From positions 2,170,001 through 2,234,000 of the forward strand of contig NZ_AP022598.1 of the NCBI RefSeq assembly GCF_010725485.1: a stretch of DNA of 64,000 nt, written 5' to 3'. This DNA is from Mycolicibacterium parafortuitum (lineage in GTDB: Bacteria; Actinomycetota; Actinomycetes; Mycobacteriales; Mycobacteriaceae). Position 1 is the stretch's first letter. Each line of letters starts with the position of its first letter. The position numbers were made by a program, and so were the translations under genes. This document shows positions 34,847 to 44,205 of this stretch, one piece after another. The notes beneath the pieces were generated by a model, which was not told the origin of the DNA, searched no databases, and saw only the letters and a list, made by a program, of their open reading frames with translations.

Positions 34847-35677
34847 TCAGGCCGGCGGCGCCGGGACGACGACCGTCGTGGTCGGTGCCCCCGGCGCGTG
34901 CGGTACAGCGTCTTGGGGCAGCGGAGTGCCCGAACTGCCCTCGGGCAGCGGTGTTCCCGAGCTGCCCTCGGGCAGCGGTGTTCCCGAGCTGCCCTCCGGC
35001 AGCGGTGTACCCGAGCTGCCCTCGGGCAGCGGTGTACCGGAGCTCGCGGGAACCTGTGACGGGGTCGCTTCCACCGCGGCCGGCGTCTCCGAGGCGGGTG
35101 CGGCTTGCGGGCTCTCGGCGGCCGCAGCCGGGACGTCTGAGGCGCCTCCCGACGAGGACGGTGACGCGGTCGTGATGCCCGAGCCCCCGGTCCCACCGGA
35201 TGGGGCAGGCGGTGCCTGCACCCACAACAGTTCCTCCTCGGCGCCGGAACTGTAGAAGACGCTGTCGGGCGCTTCGCCCGTCACGTCGAAGTAGATCTTT
35301 CCGGAGGTCTTCTGGCCCTGCGCCAGCGTCGCCGGGTTCACACCCTGCTCGGTGGCGACTCCGAACAGCACACGGTAGGTGTCGCCGTTCTTGGCGCGCG
35401 CATTGAGGTTCGAGATGATCGGCGTGACGTCGCCGGACACCGCTTCGTCGCTGGCTGTGGCTTCCCACAGCGTGCCGGCGGGCGTGTACGGGATGGTGTC
35501 GGGGCTGGGCTTGAGATGGCTCACGGTCCAGTGCTGGACGACACCGCCGTTGACGAGTTCGCCCGGCTGACCGAGCCACTGCACCTCGGAGTCCGCCGAT
35601 GCCAGGGGTGCTCCGCCGAGCGCCAATGCGGCAGCCGCGGCCGTCGTGGCGGTGGCCAATGCGGATGTGAACTTCAC
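34847..35677 (-). CDS. Secreted MPT63-like protein with C-terminal nonapeptide repeats
   Basis: 276 residues. The GTG start at 35677 has a perfect AGGAGG upstream. A signal peptide (FTSALATATTAAAAALALGG, then APLASA) ends at ADS, after which residues 30-140 form an immunoglobulin-like MPT63 (DUF1942) domain (VQHWTVSHLKPSPDTIPYTP, DTYRVLFGVATEQGVNP). The family of small secreted mycobacterial antigens normally ends there. Here a Pro/Ala/Ser-rich tail with five tandem SSGTPLPEG units is added. Function of the family is unknown. Confidence 0.8.
   Translation of the reverse strand: MKFTSALATATTAAAAALALGGAPLASADSEVQWLGQPGELVNGGVVQHWTVSHLKPSPDTIPYTPAGTLWEATASDEAVSGDVTPIISNLNARAKNGDTYRVLFGVATEQGVNPATLAQGQKTSGKIYFDVTGEAPDSVFYSSGAEEELLWVQAPPAPSGGTGGSGITTASPSSSGGASDVPAAAAESPQAAPASETPAAVEATPSQVPASSGTPLPEGSSGTPLPEGSSGTPLPEGSSGTPLPEGSSGTPLPQDAVPHAPGAPTTTVVVPAPPA
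34918..35052. repeat. Five tandem 27-bp repeats in the MPT63-like gene
   Basis: Five consecutive in-frame 27-base units encode SSGTPLPEG in the minus-strand gene, with only a few synonymous or single-base differences; the last unit is slightly diverged (ends LPQ). The near identity suggests recent expansion or homogenisation and the copy number may vary between strains. Confidence 0.85.
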
Positions 35678-36588
35678 GTGATTTCCTCCTGTATTCGTTG
35701 AGCGAGCAGCGAGGTCATTCCCCACCGGCAAAGTAACAGTTCACGTGTATTGCCCGTCAATTCACCTGTGCGGGCAGCGGATCACCTGTGCCGTGGAAGC
35801 AGGGAAAACGCCGCGTCGAGGGCGTGGCCGCCGCTTTGTCTCGGCGGCGTCTCGCGACATGCCGGACATTCGAAAACCGGGCGGACAGGGTCTTCGGCGA
35901 ATTCCGCTGAGTTTGCGTGGGTTCGTTCTGCGGCCGGTCGTCAGCCGCGGTGAATTTCGGCCGAGGCCACGTCCAAGAATTCCGTCGGCATGAACGAATC
36001 GAATTCGGAAATGCGCGTATTGCGGGCGGACACGGGCACGGGAGGATCGGAGGGAGGGAACACCTAGGCCGCCGCGTCCGTTGCGGCCTTGTCGACAGCT
36101 ACCCGACACATGGCAGCGACCGGCGATTGGGAGCTGAACGCAAACTCTCGCGCATTTGCAGACGACCCGTTGCTGGGTGCTGGTGCGCGAGCTGAGCCGG
36201 CAAACTCGTTTCCGGTCGGCGGCCCGGCAGTCGGGTGCGGAAGCCAATCTCCCCCGCTTTCTGAGAATCTGCTGTGTTTTAACAGAAGCGTTAATTGCTG
36301 GCCGGGCCCACTTTCGGTACCCGCCGTGGCGGATTTACGCAGATCGACCGTGACGGGTGGGGGTGGAGTGGCGTCACCGACTGCCGGCAGCGCGTGTTTC
36401 AGGGTGCTGAGCTGGGCGGACGGCAGCAGATGCCCGGTTAGCGGCAGGTGCTTGCGAGGTGAACGTTTGCGATCCCGTCCAGCAAAAGTTCCCACATCCT
36501 CCGGCCGCTCTGGTAAGACTTACTGGGCGTTGCCTGGCTCACAGGCTGTGGCGACCCATCCGATGGACGAACTCAGGGAGCATGGACC
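35678..36588. promoter_or_regulatory. 911-bp divergent intergenic region without a convincing gene
   Basis: Between the MPT63-like gene and the PGRS-like gene no reading frame shows mycobacterial third-position GC bias or a recognisable protein. The region is less GC-rich than its neighbours in places (for example around 36270-36300, with TTTTAACAG). It must hold two divergent promoters; GGGAG precedes the ATG at 36589. Long enough to hide a regulatory RNA, but I see no specific signature. Confidence 0.4.
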
Positions 36589-38025
36589 ATGGCAAGGCAC
36601 GCCAAGAAGAGCGATCGCTCTTCGGCAATTCGTACCTATCTCGGCGCCGGAATCACCGCGGGCGTCACCGGTGCCGCGCTCGCGGGTGTGGGCACGCTGA
36701 TGCTGACCGACGACGCGCCGACCTCCACCGAACTGCAGGTGCAACTCGTCTCGAACGAAGAAGAGCTGCTGTGGCTCAATCTGCAGTCGGGTAGCGACCA
36801 CAAGGACCGCGCCACCGCGAACGCGGCCACGCCGCTGGCCCTCGCGCAGGCGAGCGCGAACCCGGTCTTCCGCCCGATCATCGGCCCCGGCGGATGGCTG
36901 ATCGGCAACGGGCTCGACGCCGCCGAGGATTGCACAGGCGACGCGTGCAACGGCGGTGACGGCGGCCTGCTCGGCGGCAACGGCGGTATGGGCCGCAACG
37001 GCGGAAACGGTGGAAACGCCGGCTTCTGGTTCGGCAACGGCGGCAACGGCGGCGACGGCGCCGATGCGGTGTACGCCGAGAACGGCGACCGCACCTCGGC
37101 TGCCGGCCGCGGCGGTGACGGCGGCGCCGGCTCACTGTTCGGGCGGGGCGGCAACGGCGGCAACGGCGGCGACGACGACAACACCAACAGCTTCACCGGT
37201 GACGGCGTCAACAAGAACAACTCCACGGGCGGCCGCGGAGGTAACGGCGGCTACAGCCAGTTCGGCCAGGCCGGCGACGGCGGTAAGGGTGGCGAGTCCT
37301 GGTCGGACAACGGGTTCGCCACCGGCGGTCGCGGCGGAGACGGCGGCGACACCAGCTACGGCAAGGCCGGTAAGGGCGGCGACGGCGGCGACGGGTCCGC
37401 ATGGGCCGACGGCAAGGCCGGTGCGGGCGGTGCCGGCGGCACCGGCGGCGGCTCCGACGGCAGCGGCTCCGGCGGCACCGGTGGCAACGGCGGCAACGGC
37501 TGGGGTTACGAGGACGCCGACGCCGAGGGCGGTGCGGGCGGTGCCGGTGGTACGACGTTCACCGGCGACGCCGGTGACGGCGGCAACGGCGGTGTGGCCG
37601 AGAGCCTCGACGGCAACGCGACCGGTGGCCGGGGCGGTGCCGGTGGCGACTCGACCGTCACCGGTGACGGCGGCGCCGGCGGTGACGGCGGCTACGGCTG
37701 GGGCGGTGTGCCCGACGAAGAGGGCGGCCCGGTCGGCGACGGAAACGGCAAGGGCGGCAACGGCGGCAGCGGCGGCAAGGGCGGAAGCCTGGTCGGCAGC
37801 GGCGGCAGTGGTGGCGACGGTGGCGACGGCCTGATCCAGACCGGCGGCAAGGGCACCCCGACCGCGGGCAAGGGCGGCGCCGGCGGATCGCGCGGCCTGA
37901 TCGGCTCCGACGGTGAGAACGGCTCCGACGGAACCACCGACAGCAACGCAGGCGGGTCGGAGAGCGACTCCAGCGGCGATTCGGGTTCCTCGGGCAGCGG
38001 CGGGTCCTCGGACTCCGACGACTGA
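36589..38025 (+). CDS. PGRS-like glycine-rich protein without a PE domain
   Basis: 478 residues. A basic N-terminus and one hydrophobic segment (TYLGAGITAGVTGAALAGVG) precede about 80 residues of ordinary sequence. From the GGWLIGNG motif (about residue 100) to near the end it is dominated by GGxGG/GGNGG repeats like the PGRS domain of PE_PGRS proteins. The GRPLIGNG-like junction motif that joins PE and PGRS is mimicked here, but no PE domain precedes it. Two Cys (DCTGDAC) lie at the boundary. The tail is Ser/Asp-rich. Export would need the N-terminal segment, not ESX-5 PE recognition. Confidence 0.75.
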   Translation: MARHAKKSDRSSAIRTYLGAGITAGVTGAALAGVGTLMLTDDAPTSTELQVQLVSNEEELLWLNLQSGSDHKDRATANAATPLALAQASANPVFRPIIGPGGWLIGNGLDAAEDCTGDACNGGDGGLLGGNGGMGRNGGNGGNAGFWFGNGGNGGDGADAVYAENGDRTSAAGRGGDGGAGSLFGRGGNGGNGGDDDNTNSFTGDGVNKNNSTGGRGGNGGYSQFGQAGDGGKGGESWSDNGFATGGRGGDGGDTSYGKAGKGGDGGDGSAWADGKAGAGGAGGTGGGSDGSGSGGTGGNGGNGWGYEDADAEGGAGGAGGTTFTGDAGDGGNGGVAESLDGNATGGRGGAGGDSTVTGDGGAGGDGGYGWGGVPDEEGGPVGDGNGKGGNGGSGGKGGSLVGSGGSGGDGGDGLIQTGGKGTPTAGKGGAGGSRGLIGSDGENGSDGTTDSNAGGSESDSSGDSGSSGSGGSSDSDD

Positions 38026-38040
38026 CGGTCGACTGACACG

Positions 38041-38078
38041 ACAGCGGGTTCACCGGCCTGGGCCGGTGAACCCGCTGT
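38041..38078. terminator. Strong hairpin after the PGRS-like gene
   Basis: 18-base perfect arms at 38041-38058 and 38061-38078 separated by two bases, followed by TCGTTT. They lie 16 bp after the PGRS-like stop codon and look like an intrinsic terminator. Confidence 0.85.
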
Positions 38079-38150
38079 TCGTTTCGGCGACACGCAAAAG
38101 CTTTGCCGGCTCGACGCTTTCGTGGCGAACCCCCAGGCTATGATCGCCCG

Positions 38151-38636
38151 GTGTCGGATTCTCTCGCATCTTCGCGTCGCACTGGTCAGCTTCTGATCGC
38201 AGCATTGGTCGTCGCCGTCGTGGCGCTCGCGGTCGCGGTCTTCGCGTTGGTGCGTTCCCCGTCCTCGGACCAGGCGTGGGGGGCCGGCGGCGATCAGAGC
38301 GCCGACCCCAAGGCGCGGGTGTGCGATGCGTTCGCCGTGGTCCGCAACGCCGTTTCCCTGCAGACGAACGCCAACCTGGGCTCGGAGCCCGTCGCGGTTC
38401 AGGCGGTGGCCGCGAACGCGCGGCTGGCGACCCTCGGTGGCGGCCAGTTCCTGCTGTCCCGACTGGACGGTGACGTGCCGTCCGACCTGGCCGACGCGGT
38501 GGCAGCGTTCGCGACGAACCTGGAATACATCGGCATGGGTCAGCTCGCAGGAGCAGCCGCCGACGACCCGAACCAGGTCAGGCGGATGACCGAGGCGCAG
38601 ACCACCGCGACCCGGATCAGCGAGCTCTGCAAGTAG
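38151..38636 (+). CDS. Small membrane-anchored protein of unknown function
   Basis: 161 residues from the GTG at 38151. A short cytoplasmic stretch, one membrane helix (LLIAALVVAVVALAVAVFAL) and an alanine-rich extracytoplasmic helical domain with two Cys (ARVCDAF and the C-terminal ELCK) that could pair. The start was preferred because upstream in-frame codons lack coding character. It converges on chsH3 (13 bp between stops). Similar Mce-associated-like or lipoprotein-like proteins are common in mycobacteria; no specific function is recognised. Confidence 0.65.
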   Translation: MSDSLASSRRTGQLLIAALVVAVVALAVAVFALVRSPSSDQAWGAGGDQSADPKARVCDAFAVVRNAVSLQTNANLGSEPVAVQAVAANARLATLGGGQFLLSRLDGDVPSDLADAVAAFATNLEYIGMGQLAGAAADDPNQVRRMTEAQTTATRISELCK

Positions 38637-38649
38637 TTCGCGGGTCCCG

Positions 38650-39519
38650 TCAGACCGGAACGAACTCCACGCCGGCCAGCGCGACGGAATCGTCCCGGTC
38701 GGGCGTGGTCACGACGGCGCTGTAACCGGCGGCCTCACCAGAGTTCTTCCACACGTTGACCCGCAGGGTCTCACCGGGGAACACCACGCCGGCCATCCTG
38801 GCGCCGTAGGACTTCAGCGCACTGACGTCGCCGTCGAGCAGGTTGTCCACCAGGGCCTTGCACGTCATGCCGTACGTGCACAGGCCGTGCAGGATCGGGC
38901 GCGGGAACCCGGCCGCCGCGGCGAAATCGGGATCGGAGTGCAGCGGGTTGCGGTCCCCGCACATGCGGTAGAGCAGCGCCTGCTGCGGTGCGGTCGGGAT
39001 CGTCAGCTCGAAGTCCGGGGCACGCTCGGGTGCCGCACCTGACGTCGACGGACCGCGGTCGCCGCCGAAGCCACCCTCACCGCGCGCGAAGATCGACCGC
39101 TTCTGGGTCCACAACAGGGTGCCCGCAGGGTCTTTCACCTCGGTCTCCGACCAGATGACCGCGGCCTTGCCCTTGTCCCAGATCTCGGTGAACCGGGTGA
39201 CCGCGACGCCGGTGCCGGCGGCCGGGATCGGGCCCGGAGCGGTCACGGCCTCGCTCGCGTGCAGCACCTTGGACAGCTCGATGTCGATGCCGGGGAACTT
39301 CACCGCGGGCGGTTCGGTCATGTGGAAGCTCTGTGCCACATTGCCGAAGGTGGGCAGCACCTGCGGGGTGTCGTCGACCAGATAGCGCAGCTCGCGCTTG
39401 TCCATCGGATCGGCGCCGGCGCCCAGCCCGAGGTGGTAGAGCTGGACGTCGCTGCTCGTCCACGAGAATTCGACCGGCGCGAGTTCGGCGCCGATGGCTT
39501 CGTCGAGATTGATGGGCAC
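38650..39519 (-). CDS. chsH3: MaoC-type 2-enoyl-CoA hydratase ChsH3 (Rv3538, Hsd4B homologue)
   Basis: 289 residues in a double hotdog arrangement. The C-terminal half has the hydratase-2 motif YRMCGDRNPLHSDPDFAAAA (Asp and His catalytic) and GFPRPILHGLCTYGM. The enzyme hydrates 24-carbon enoyl-CoA in the second beta-oxidation turn of the cholesterol side chain. It is often annotated as a 17-beta-hydroxysteroid dehydrogenase type 4, but only the hydratase part is present. The GTG start lies two bases after the kstD stop, so both are read from the KstR box at 41209. Confidence 0.9.
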   Translation of the reverse strand: MPINLDEAIGAELAPVEFSWTSSDVQLYHLGLGAGADPMDKRELRYLVDDTPQVLPTFGNVAQSFHMTEPPAVKFPGIDIELSKVLHASEAVTAPGPIPAAGTGVAVTRFTEIWDKGKAAVIWSETEVKDPAGTLLWTQKRSIFARGEGGFGGDRGPSTSGAAPERAPDFELTIPTAPQQALLYRMCGDRNPLHSDPDFAAAAGFPRPILHGLCTYGMTCKALVDNLLDGDVSALKSYGARMAGVVFPGETLRVNVWKNSGEAAGYSAVVTTPDRDDSVALAGVEFVPV

Positions 39520-39521
39520 GC

Positions 39522-41207
39522 TTATCCCTTCGCTGCTGCAATGTCTAGGGCTGCAAGATAACCGAACGTCATCGCGGGGCCGATGGTGCCTCCGGGGCCC
39601 GGGTAGGTGTGGCCCATCACCGGCGAGCTGACGTTGCCCGCGGCGTAGAGGCCGTCGATCACCGAACCGTCGTCGCGCAGCGCCCTGCCGTTCACGTCGG
39701 TGCGGATCCCGCCCTTGGTGCCGAGGTCGCCGGGGACCATCTTGGCCGCGTAGAACGGTCCGTGCTTGATCTCGCCCAGGTTCGGGTTCGGCTTGTTGGT
39801 CGGGTCGCCGTAGTAGCGGTCGTAGGCACTCTCACCGCGCTTGAAGTCCGCGTCGACACCCGAACGGGCGAACCCGTTGAAGCGATCGACGGTGGCCTTG
39901 AACTGGTCGGCCGGCAGCCCGGTCTTGGCGGCCAGCTCGTCGAGGGTGTCCGCCTTGACGATCACGCCGGATTCCAGCCACTTGGACGGGATGCGCTGTC
40001 CCGGTTGCAGACCCGCGAAGATGTAGCGGTCCCGGTACTGCTGGTCGAAGATCAGCCAGGCCGGGATGTTCTCGCCGGGGCCCTGGCCCTGACCGTACTG
40101 TCCGCCGTACATGTGGTGGCATGCCTCCACATAGGGCATGGATTCGTTCATGAACCGGTTTCCGGCCATGTTGACGATGATCGAGCCGGGCGAATTGCGC
40201 TCCGACAGCGCGAACCACGGAGCGCCCTCCAGGGGGACCGTCGGGCCCCACCACGCGTCCTCCATCAGTTCAAGTGCGGCACCGAGCTTTTCGGCGGCCA
40301 GGATGCCGTCGCCGGTGTTGGCCACGGCGCCCACCGTCCAGTCGGTGGTGATCGGCGCGCGCTGGTACTTCACCCGCATCTGTTCGTTGTGCTCGAAGCC
40401 GCCGCTGCCCAGGATGACGGCGCGGCGAGCGCGGATCAGTTGCGGCTCGGCGGATTCCGGCGCGGTCGTCTTCCGGACATAGATGCCCCGCACCGCTCCG
40501 TTCTCGACGTAGAGGTCGGTCATCGCGGTGTTCAGTTCGACAGGAACCCCGGCCTCACGCAGCGCGATGCGCAGCGGTGCGATCAGGGCGCGGCCCATGC
40601 CGACGAGGTTCTTGCGCGTGGCGTTGGCCCACACCGACCGCACACCGACCTTCAGGCTGCGCAGCAGCCCGCGCGGATGGCGCTTGAGCTGATTGAGCCG
40701 GACATAGTCCTGCTGCATCACCACCATGTTCAGTGGCACCTTGCCGTACGGCGGCTCCAGCCCCTTCTCGTCGGGGCCGAGCTTGCGGGCGTCGAACGGC
40801 TTTGGTTCCACGGAGCGGCCGGTGGGCTTGCCGCCCGGCGTCTCCGGGTAGTAGTCCGAGTAACCCGGCACCCAGCACAGCTTCAGCGGGGAGTTCTTCA
40901 GCACGAAGGACAGCATCTCCGGACCGCGCTCGAGGTAGGTGTCGATCTTCTCGGCGGGCACCACATCGCCGATGATCGCGTGCAGATATGTGCGGGCCGC
41001 GTCGGCGGTGTCTTTCACCCCCGCGCCCTTGAGTACTTCGTTGTTCGGGATCCACACGCCACCACCTGACCGCGCAGTGGAACCACCGTAGTGCGGGGCC
41101 TTCTCGACGACTATCGTCGAGAGGCCCTGGTGGGCGGCGGTGAGGGCGGCGACCATGCCTGCGGCGCCGCTACCGACCACGACGACGTCATACTCCTGCT
41201 CCGTCAT
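39522..41207 (-). CDS. kstD: 3-ketosteroid delta-1-dehydrogenase KstD
   Basis: 561 residues (Rv3537 is about 563). The N-terminal FAD motif VVVGSGAAGMVAAL is at residues 9-22, with a substrate block GGSTARSGGGVWIPNNEVLK, and the C-terminal TYPGPGGTIGPAMTFGY carries the Tyr and Gly that polarise the 3-keto group. KstD introduces the C1-C2 double bond in ring A; with KshA this opens ring B. The ATG at 41207 directly abuts a KstR box (41209), so the leader is minimal. Divergent from hsaE. Confidence 0.95.
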   Translation of the reverse strand: MTEQEYDVVVVGSGAAGMVAALTAAHQGLSTIVVEKAPHYGGSTARSGGGVWIPNNEVLKGAGVKDTADAARTYLHAIIGDVVPAEKIDTYLERGPEMLSFVLKNSPLKLCWVPGYSDYYPETPGGKPTGRSVEPKPFDARKLGPDEKGLEPPYGKVPLNMVVMQQDYVRLNQLKRHPRGLLRSLKVGVRSVWANATRKNLVGMGRALIAPLRIALREAGVPVELNTAMTDLYVENGAVRGIYVRKTTAPESAEPQLIRARRAVILGSGGFEHNEQMRVKYQRAPITTDWTVGAVANTGDGILAAEKLGAALELMEDAWWGPTVPLEGAPWFALSERNSPGSIIVNMAGNRFMNESMPYVEACHHMYGGQYGQGQGPGENIPAWLIFDQQYRDRYIFAGLQPGQRIPSKWLESGVIVKADTLDELAAKTGLPADQFKATVDRFNGFARSGVDADFKRGESAYDRYYGDPTNKPNPNLGEIKHGPFYAAKMVPGDLGTKGGIRTDVNGRALRDDGSVIDGLYAAGNVSSPVMGHTYPGPGGTIGPAMTFGYLAALDIAAAKG

Positions 41208-41208
41208 G

Positions 41209-41222
41209 TAGAACACGTTATA
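41209..41222. promoter_or_regulatory. KstR operator between kstD and hsaE
   Basis: TAGAACACGTTATA matches TnnAACnnGTTnnA. It touches the kstD start codon (1 bp away) and is 58 bp upstream of hsaE, so it can control both divergent operons. Confidence 0.92.
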
Positions 41223-41280
41223 GAATTGCCCGGCCGAACGACAACAGGGCCGGTCCGACGAACGAGGGGACTTCACTTTC

Positions 41281-42066
41281 ATGCTGCCCGCAGAGGTCCG
41301 TGAGAAGCTCGCCGCCGATCTGGCGCAGGCCGAGCGGACCCGCGTACCCATCGCCCCGCTGACCGATGCGCACCCCGATATCGACGTCGTGGACGCCTAC
41401 GAGATCCAGCTGATCAACATCCGTCAGCGGGTCGCCGACGGGGCACGCGTGATCGGCCACAAAGTCGGTCTGTCGTCGGAGGCAATGCAGAAGATGATGA
41501 ACGTCGACGAACCGGACTACGGCCACCTGCTGGCCGAGATGGAGGTCTTCGAAGACGTCCCGGTCCAGTCGTCGAAGTACCTGTACCCCCGCGTCGAGGT
41601 CGAGGTCGCGTTCATCCTGTCCGACGACCTGCCCGGCGAGGGGTGCACCGAGGATGACGTGCTCGCCGCGACGGCCGCCTTCGCACCCGCGATCGAACTC
41701 ATCGACACCCGAATCACGAACTGGCAGATCAAGTTGTGCGACACGATCGCCGACAATGCGTCATCGGCGGGGTGGGTGCTGGGCGAGGCGCGGGTCTCGC
41801 CGAAGGACGTGGATATCCGGGCCATCGACGCGACGTTGACCAACAACGGTGAGGTCGTCGCCGAGGGTCGCAGCGATGCGGTGCTCGGCAACCCCGTCAC
41901 GGCGGTCGCGTGGCTGGCCCGCAAGGTGGACAGTTTCGGCGTCCGGCTCAAGGCCGGCGACATCGTGCTCCCCGGCTCGTGCACCCGTGCGATAGATGCA
42001 CCTCCGGGCAGTCGTTTCGTTGCCGACTTCGCCGGGTTAGGTTCAGTACGACTGGATTTCGAATAG
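41281..42066 (+). CDS. hsaE: 2-hydroxypenta/hexa-2,4-dienoate hydratase HsaE
   Basis: 261 residues, usual for MhpD/XylJ-type hydratases. Family blocks [32 protein letters not shown] and the metal/substrate acids in [10 protein letters not shown] and [13 protein letters not shown] are clear. HsaE (Rv3536c) hydrates 2-hydroxyhexa-2,4-dienoate from rings A/B to 4-hydroxy-2-oxohexanoate. First gene of the hsaE-hsaG-hsaF operon under the KstR box. Confidence 0.95.
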   Translation: MLPAEVREKLAADLAQAERTRVPIAPLTDAHPDIDVVDAYEIQLINIRQRVADGARVIGHKVGLSSEAMQKMMNVDEPDYGHLLAEMEVFEDVPVQSSKYLYPRVEVEVAFILSDDLPGEGCTEDDVLAATAAFAPAIELIDTRITNWQIKLCDTIADNASSAGWVLGEARVSPKDVDIRAIDATLTNNGEVVAEGRSDAVLGNPVTAVAWLARKVDSFGVRLKAGDIVLPGSCTRAIDAPPGSRFVADFAGLGSVRLDFE

Positions 42067-42077
42067 GAGCCGGGAAG

Positions 42078-43004
42078 ATGGCTGACAAGTTATCGGTAGC
42101 GATCGTGGGGTCGGGCAACATCAGCACCGACCTGCTGTACAAGCTGTTGCGGTCGGACTGGCTCGAACCGCGCTGGATGATCGGCATCGATCCGGCGAGC
42201 GAGGGTCTTGCACGCGCCCGCAAGCTCGGACTCGAGACATCCCACGAGGGTGTGGACTGGTTGCTGAACCAGGCCGAGAAACCCGACATGGTCTTCGAGG
42301 CCACCAGCGCCTACGTGCACCGCGATGCCGCACCGCGCTACGCCGAGGCCGGGATCCGTGCGATCGACCTGACGCCGGCAGCGGTCGGGCCGGGTGTGAT
42401 CCCGCCGGCGAACCTGCGCGAGCACCTCGACGCACCCAACGTCAACATGGTCACCTGCGGCGGGCAGGCGACGATTCCGATGGTGTACGCAGTGAGTCGC
42501 GCGGTCGCGGACAAAGGGGGCGTGCCGTACGCCGAGATCGTCGCGTCGGTGTCGTCGGCGTCGGCCGGTCCGGGTACCCGCGCCAACATCGACGAGTTCA
42601 CCAAGACCACCAGCGCCGGTGTCGAGGTGATCGGTGGGGCCCGACGGGGCAAGGCCATCATCATCCTGAACCCGGCCGATCCGCCGATGATCATGCGCGA
42701 CACCATCTTCTGCGCGATCCCGGAGGACGCGGACCACGCCGCGATCACCCAGTCTGTGAAGGACGTGGTCGCCGAGGTGCAGACCTATGTGCCCGGCTAC
42801 CGGTTACTCAACGAACCGCAGTTCGACGAGCCGTCGGTGGTCAACGGCGGAAACCATCTGGTCACGATCTTCGTCGAAGTGGAGGGTGCGGGAGACTATC
42901 TGCCGCCCTACGCTGGAAACCTGGACATCATGACCGCCGCCGCGGCCAAGGTGGGCGAGGAAATCGCGAAAGAGAGTCTTTCCACGACTGGAGCGCAGGC
43001 ATGA
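42078..43004 (+). CDS. hsaG: Acylating propionaldehyde/acetaldehyde dehydrogenase HsaG
   Basis: 308 residues of the DmpF/BphJ type. NAD motif [18 protein letters not shown] at the N-terminus, catalytic Cys in [17 protein letters not shown] and the [19 protein letters not shown] block. HsaG oxidises propionaldehyde, channelled from HsaF, to propionyl-CoA. AGGAG upstream of the ATG at 42078 fixes the start; the stop overlaps hsaF (ATGA). The order hsaE-hsaG-hsaF equals Rv3536c-Rv3534c. Confidence 0.95.
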   Translation: MADKLSVAIVGSGNISTDLLYKLLRSDWLEPRWMIGIDPASEGLARARKLGLETSHEGVDWLLNQAEKPDMVFEATSAYVHRDAAPRYAEAGIRAIDLTPAAVGPGVIPPANLREHLDAPNVNMVTCGGQATIPMVYAVSRAVADKGGVPYAEIVASVSSASAGPGTRANIDEFTKTTSAGVEVIGGARRGKAIIILNPADPPMIMRDTIFCAIPEDADHAAITQSVKDVVAEVQTYVPGYRLLNEPQFDEPSVVNGGNHLVTIFVEVEGAGDYLPPYAGNLDIMTAAAAKVGEEIAKESLSTTGAQA

Positions 43005-44053
43005 GTACCGACGACATCTACTTCAACCCGATCTGGGACGTCCGGATGACGGACACGTCGCTGCGCGACGGTTCGCACCACAAGCGCCATCAGTTCACCA
43101 AAGACGAGGTCGGTTCCATCGTCGCGGCACTCGACGCCGCCGGCGTGCCGGTCATCGAGGTCACCCACGGCGACGGACTCGGCGGGTCGAGCTTCAACTA
43201 CGGCTTCTCCAAGACCCCCGAGCAGGAACTGATCAAGCTGGCCGCCGAGACGGCCAAGGAATCCAAGATCGCCTTTCTGATGCTGCCCGGCGTGGGCACC
43301 AAGGAGGACATCAAGGAAGCCCAGAACAACGGTGGGTCGATCTGCCGCATCGCGACCCACTGCACCGAGGCCGACGTGTCGATCCAGCACTTCGGGCTGG
43401 CCCGCGAACTCGGGCTGGAGACGGTCGGCTTCCTGATGATGAGCCACACCATCCCGCCGGAGAAGCTGGCCCAGCAGGCCCGCATCATGGCCGACGCCGG
43501 ATGCCAGTGCGTCTACGTCGTCGACTCGGCTGGTGCGTTGGTGCTGGAAGGCGTCCGCGACCGGGTCGCGGCGCTGGTCGCCGAACTGGGGTCGGATGCT
43601 CAGGTTGGCTTCCATGGCCACGAGAATCTCGGGCTCGGCGTCGCCAACAGCATCGAGGCGGTCCGGGCCGGCGCCAAGCAGATCGACGGCTCGTGCCGCC
43701 GCTTCGGCGCCGGGGCGGGTAACGCGCCGGTCGAGGCGCTGATCGGCGTGTTCGACAAGATCGGCGTGAAGACCGGCATCGACTTCTTCGACATCGCCGA
43801 CGCCGCCGAGGAGGTCGTCGCCCCCGCGATGCCCGCCGAGTGCCTGTTGGACCGCAACGCGCTGATCATGGGCTACTCGGGTGTGTACTCCAGCTTCCTC
43901 AAGCACGCGATCCGGCAGTCGGAACGCTACGGCGTGCCCGCGCACCAACTGCTGCATCGCGCGGGCCAGCGCAAGCTGATCGGCGGCCAGGAGGACCAGC
44001 TGATCGACATCGCGCTGGAGATCAAGCGGGAGCAAGAAGCCGCGACCAACTAG
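43001..44053 (+). CDS. hsaF: 4-hydroxy-2-oxohexanoate aldolase HsaF
   Basis: A 350-residue DmpG-type class II aldolase. The N-terminal [19 protein letters not shown] block has the Arg-Asp pair and the metal-binding Asp, [13 protein letters not shown] follows, and [14 protein letters not shown] contains the metal His residues. The C-terminal channelling domain contacts HsaG. Cleaves 4-hydroxy-2-oxohexanoate to pyruvate and propanal. Overlaps hsaG by four bases; end of the operon. Confidence 0.95.
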   Translation: MSTDDIYFNPIWDVRMTDTSLRDGSHHKRHQFTKDEVGSIVAALDAAGVPVIEVTHGDGLGGSSFNYGFSKTPEQELIKLAAETAKESKIAFLMLPGVGTKEDIKEAQNNGGSICRIATHCTEADVSIQHFGLARELGLETVGFLMMSHTIPPEKLAQQARIMADAGCQCVYVVDSAGALVLEGVRDRVAALVAELGSDAQVGFHGHENLGLGVANSIEAVRAGAKQIDGSCRRFGAGAGNAPVEALIGVFDKIGVKTGIDFFDIADAAEEVVAPAMPAECLLDRNALIMGYSGVYSSFLKHAIRQSERYGVPAHQLLHRAGQRKLIGGQEDQLIDIALEIKREQEAATN

Positions 44054-44205
44054 CGGCGGACCGCGAAAACCGAAAATTTCTCCGAAGCCCGCCTGAGCTG
44101 CGGCGACACGGGATCTGACCCCTGGTTCGGAAGCACGGTGGTGTTTGACCTGCCCGCAGACGGGCTAGAGACACCAGTGCGACCGACTGATCGCAGATCA
44201 AAGGA

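Noticed and set aside
34918..35052. Regular repeats considered as CRISPR
   Set aside because: Units are contiguous, 27 bp, in frame and encode SSGTPLPEG; there are no spacers.
35762..36247. Minus-strand open frame in the long intergenic region
   Set aside because: No ribosome binding site, no recognisable domain and Arg/Cys-rich composition; not supported as a gene.
36900..37900. Glycine-codon repeats considered as CRISPR or satellite DNA
   Set aside because: They are in-frame GGN/GGC-type codons of the PGRS-like protein with irregular period.
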